From positions 1-7,679 of the forward strand of contig CALBSW010000163.1 of the NCBI GenBank assembly GCA_937967465.1: DNA of 7,679 nt, in the 5' to 3' direction. Numbering within the stretch: the stretch's first letter is position 1; each line of letters begins with the position of its first letter. The notes beneath the pieces are model-generated. The model saw nothing but the letters and a program-made list of their open reading frames with translations, searched no databases and had not been told where the DNA came from. This document shows, in pieces, positions 5,953-7,679 of this stretch. Made by a program: the position numbers and the translations under genes. The stretch comes from an uncultured Flavobacteriales bacterium. GTDB taxonomy: Bacteria; Bacteroidota; Bacteroidia; Flavobacteriales_D; Sanyastnellaceae.

Positions 5953-6381
5953 ATGAGCAACGCCCCCAAACCCGTCGGCCTTTACCCCCTCACCCGCCGC
6001 GTCGGCGACCTCCTGTTTCTGAGCGGTGTCGGTCCGCGCATCCCAGGCAGTGGTGCCCATGACGAGGGCGTGCCCGGCCTGAAGCAGGACCACAACGGCA
6101 ACTTCATCGAATTCGACTTCGAAGCACAAGCGCGGGGCGTATTGGCCAATGTCAAGGCCATCCTCGAAGCGGAAGGTGCGAAGTGGGAGGACCTGGTGGA
6201 CATCACCGTGTTCCTGACCGACATGAAGCGGGACTTCGCCACTTGGAATCGCGTGTACCGCGAGCATTTCGAACACGTCGATCCGGCCCTTCGCCCGTGT
6301 CGGACCACCATGGAAATTGGCGCTTTGCCAACGCCCATCGCCGTCGAACTGAAGTGCATCGCCCACCTCGGCCAAGGCTGA
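5953..6381 (+). CDS. RidA/YjgF family protein, possible 2-aminomuconate deaminase
   Basis: A 142-residue protein of the YjgF/YER057c/UK114 family, which act as trimers on reactive imines or enamines. The RidA-type active-site residues are recognisable as R117 (in RPCRTT) and E132 (in IAVELK). The N-terminal part includes a loop (about 30-48) somewhat longer than in standard 127-residue RidA proteins. The length is close to that of the 2-aminomuconate deaminases that belong to this family and act in tryptophan/kynurenine breakdown. The tryptophan 2,3-dioxygenase gene lies 53 bases downstream, which makes that role plausible. General 2-aminoacrylate (RidA) deaminase activity is the alternative. 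The 36-base gap after miaE holds no terminator, so it is probably the third gene of the pepP-miaE operon. Confidence 0.9.
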   Translation: MSNAPKPVGLYPLTRRVGDLLFLSGVGPRIPGSGAHDEGVPGLKQDHNGNFIEFDFEAQARGVLANVKAILEAEGAKWEDLVDITVFLTDMKRDFATWNRVYREHFEHVDPALRPCRTTMEIGALPTPIAVELKCIAHLGQG

Positions 6382-6399
6382 GACATCCGAGCTGACCCG

Positions 6400-6413
6400 C
6401 GCATACCGATGCG
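6400..6413 (+). repeat. Short inverted repeat upstream of the dioxygenase promoter
   Basis: CGCAT and ATGCG flank ACCG, extendable by a G-U pair. It lies 19 bases after the RidA-family stop and 9 bases before the -7 element of the dioxygenase gene. It could be a weak transcript end (no T-tract) or an operator placed between -33 and -7. I cannot decide. Confidence 0.3.
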
Positions 6414-6422
6414 TTCAGGCCG

Positions 6423-6430
6423 TACCTTTC
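6423..6430 (+). promoter_or_regulatory. Leaderless-type -7 element of the tryptophan dioxygenase gene
   Basis: TACCTTTC matches TAnnTTTG at all but the last base and ends 4 bases before ATG 6435. Context and spacing match the element before the aminopeptidase gene. It implies that the dioxygenase can be transcribed separately from the upstream operon. Confidence 0.5.
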
Positions 6431-6434
6431 CGGC

Positions 6435-7406
6435 ATGGCCGAAGCCGATTCCTTTGACCCCGGGGTGCTGTCCCGGCTGAAGCTCCTGGAGGAGAAATAC
6501 GCCGCCATGGGGCAGGACCTGACGTCCTACCTCGATGGCCTGCTGTACGCCGACTTCCCCACCTACTGGGACTACGTCAACCTCGACACCCTGCTCAGCC
6601 TGCAGCATCCGGTCACCCCGTTTCCGGACGAGGAAATCTTCATCACCTACCACCAAATCACGGAGCTGTATTTCAAGCTCTCGCTCCACGAGCTGAGGCA
6701 GATCCACGAGGATGCGGACATCGACGGCGCCACCATGCTGGAGCGGGTGAACCGGGTCAACCGGTACTTCGACAACCTCGTTCGCAGCTTCGACGTGATG
6801 GTCCACGGCCTGGATCACCAGCAGTTCCTCAAGTTCCGGATGTCCCTCCTGCCGTCCAGCGGGTTCCAAAGCGTCCAATACCGCTTGATCGAAATCGCCT
6901 GTACGTCATTGGACCGGCTCGTGCACCGCGAACTCCGCGACCAGCATGCCGACCACGCCTTCGATGAAATCGACCCCTTGTTCGATGCCCTCTATTGGCG
7001 GCGCGGCGCGACGGAACTGGCTTCGGGGAAGCCCACATTGACCCTGAGGCAATTCGAGGAGAAGTACAGGGAGACCATCGTGCACTTTGCGGAAGACCGG
7101 TACTACACCAACCTCCGCAAAAAGTGGTTGGGCCTGCCTGCTGACCAGCAGACCGACGACCTCAAGGAGGCGTTGCGCACCCTCGACGAGCTCGTCAATG
7201 TGCACTGGCCTTTGTCCCATTACCGCAGCGCGGTCCGTCACCTGCAGAAGGACCCTGTGGACATCGCCGCTACCGGCGGCACGAACTGGCAGAAGTACCT
7301 GCCTCCCCGTTTCCAGACCCTGATTTTCTTCCCTGAACTCTGGACGGAGGAAGAGCAAGCCGAATGGGGCAAGAGCTGGGTCCTGACCCACATCCCGCAC
7401 AAGTGA
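6435..7406 (+). CDS. kynA: Tryptophan 2,3-dioxygenase family protein
   Basis: A 323-residue, mainly helical haem dioxygenase that would open the indole ring of L-tryptophan with O2 to give N-formylkynurenine, the first kynurenine-pathway step. By alignment from memory with the Xanthomonas enzyme, F69 and H73 (FITYHQ) correspond to F51 and H55, R135 to R117, S142 (PSSGFQS) to S124, H262 to the haem-ligand H240 and T280 to T254. Two active-site features differ: the usual GTGGSSG loop reads ATGGTNW (279-285) with about four extra residues before it, and Y113 is replaced by F131. The N-terminal block YWDYVNLDTLL (44-54) is typical of the family. ATG 6435 follows a promoter-like element by 4 bases. 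The stop is doubled (TGATGA). The neighbouring RidA-family gene supports a role in tryptophan metabolism. Confidence 0.9.
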   Translation: MAEADSFDPGVLSRLKLLEEKYAAMGQDLTSYLDGLLYADFPTYWDYVNLDTLLSLQHPVTPFPDEEIFITYHQITELYFKLSLHELRQIHEDADIDGATMLERVNRVNRYFDNLVRSFDVMVHGLDHQQFLKFRMSLLPSSGFQSVQYRLIEIACTSLDRLVHRELRDQHADHAFDEIDPLFDALYWRRGATELASGKPTLTLRQFEEKYRETIVHFAEDRYYTNLRKKWLGLPADQQTDDLKEALRTLDELVNVHWPLSHYRSAVRHLQKDPVDIAATGGTNWQKYLPPRFQTLIFFPELWTEEEQAEWGKSWVLTHIPHK

Positions 7407-7427
7407 TGACGGCTTCGGGGGGGCGAA

Positions 7428-7458
7428 TTCGTTAAAACCCCGCTGCGGCAAAACTTTC
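7428..7458 (+). promoter_or_regulatory. Candidate promoter of the lipoprotein gene
   Basis: TTCG (7428-7431), 19 bases, then AAACTTTC (7451-7458) resembles the -33/-7 arrangement. The -7 box ends like the dioxygenase element TACCTTTC. Transcription would start near 7463, leaving a leader of about 50 bases. A ten-codon open frame, ATG 7460 to TGA 7492, lies in this leader but has no sign of being real. No strong terminator for the dioxygenase gene is visible in 7407-7450. Confidence 0.35.
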
Positions 7459-7483
7459 GATGGCGACCCGCCGTTGCGACTTC

Positions 7484-7505
7484 AACCGGTGACAAATTGC
7501 CGGTT
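7484..7505 (+). repeat. Inverted repeat before the lipoprotein start
   Basis: AACCGG (7484-7489) and CCGGTT (7500-7505) are separated by ten bases and end 7 bases before ATG 7513. It may form a hairpin near the ribosome-binding region or be an operator half-site pair. A six-base repeat can also arise by chance. Confidence 0.3.
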
Positions 7506-7512
7506 CCCGTCC

Positions 7513-7679
7513 ATGCTTCCATCTCGATTCGCCTTCCTTGTTCTGACCGTTCTGGCCGCGCTCCTTTCGGGCTGTGGCCCGTCGGACCGCGCGGAAGGCG
7601 ATGCCATGGCCTCGGCCCATGGGGACGCTGATCGAAGCGGGGCAGCGGCACCGGAGTTGACGTTGGACCAGCTGGAAGC
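7513..7679 (+). CDS. Putative lipoprotein, 5' part only
   Basis: The first 55 codons of a gene that continues past the window. The product begins with a short charged n-region (MLPSR), a hydrophobic stretch (residues 6-18) and a lipobox LSGC with C21 as the lipidated residue. This is a type II signal peptide, so the mature protein should be membrane-anchored. After the cysteine comes a low-complexity stretch rich in Ala, Gly, Asp and Ser (22-46), a typical flexible tether. No functional domain is reached, so the function is unknown. ATG 7513 gives the most normal signal peptide. An in-frame GTG at 7489 would add eight residues and is less likely. Confidence 0.7.
   Translation, partial: MLPSRFAFLVLTVLAALLSGCGPSDRAEGDAMASAHGDADRSGAAAPELTLDQLE

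Noticed and set aside
5314..6375. Minus-strand open frame (353 codons) opposite miaE and the RidA-family gene
   Set aside because: It is the antisense shadow of two genes with intact active-site residues and crosses their intergenic gap.
7460..7492. Ten-codon frame in the lipoprotein leader as a regulatory leader peptide
   Set aside because: No run of regulatory codons and no attenuator-type hairpin pair with a T-tract is present. Short frames like this are expected by chance.
1..7679. CRISPR array, insertion sequence, prophage, integrase or toxin-antitoxin module
   Set aside because: No spaced direct repeats, terminal inverted repeats, transposase motifs or paired small overlapping genes were seen. 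The tRNAs show no duplicated 3' ends that would mark an attachment site.

Overview
The window looks like chromosomal core-genome DNA from a GC-rich member of the Bacteroidota. Four things support this. The tRNA genes are preceded by the phylum's -7 promoter element (TAnnTTTG). Most starts have no Shine-Dalgarno sequence. The methyltransferase and tryptophan 2,3-dioxygenase read like Bacteroidota family members. A small calcium-loop protein carries the D-x-N-x-D-G ... DLL motif common in this group. A GC-rich flavobacterial or cryomorph-like lineage is my best guess, but genus-level placement is not possible from this sequence.

Left part (1-686): three tRNA genes lie on the minus strand, Arg(CCT), Val(CAC) and a CAT-anticodon tRNA (elongator Met or Ile2). 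Each encodes its CCA end and has its own -7-like element. A strong rho-independent terminator separates Val from Arg. Between Val and the CAT tRNA is an AT-rich regulatory island. It is followed by a 45-codon plus-strand gene (407-544) that encodes one EF-hand/dockerin-type calcium loop and ends 5 bp from the 3' end of the CAT tRNA.

Middle part (687-3988): the minus strand carries a complete RNase R gene (rnr). Across a 95-bp intergenic region it is divergent from a COG1092-type class I SAM-dependent methyltransferase.

Right part (4015-7406): four co-directional genes follow. They are an aminopeptidase P-type metallopeptidase, a MiaE-like diiron tRNA hydroxylase, a RidA/YjgF-family protein and a divergent tryptophan 2,3-dioxygenase. 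The first three are tightly spaced and probably cotranscribed. The dioxygenase has its own promoter-like element. RidA beside tryptophan dioxygenase suggests, without proving, a kynurenine-pathway link such as 2-aminomuconate deamination. The window ends inside a lipoprotein gene (from 7513).

The main signals for a second look are the stand-alone half-dockerin mini-protein, a fixed-distance A-n-C-T-T element 12 to 7 bases before four start codons that suggests leaderless transcription, and the altered substrate-loop motif of the dioxygenase. I see no mobile element, CRISPR array, phage gene or toxin-antitoxin pair.
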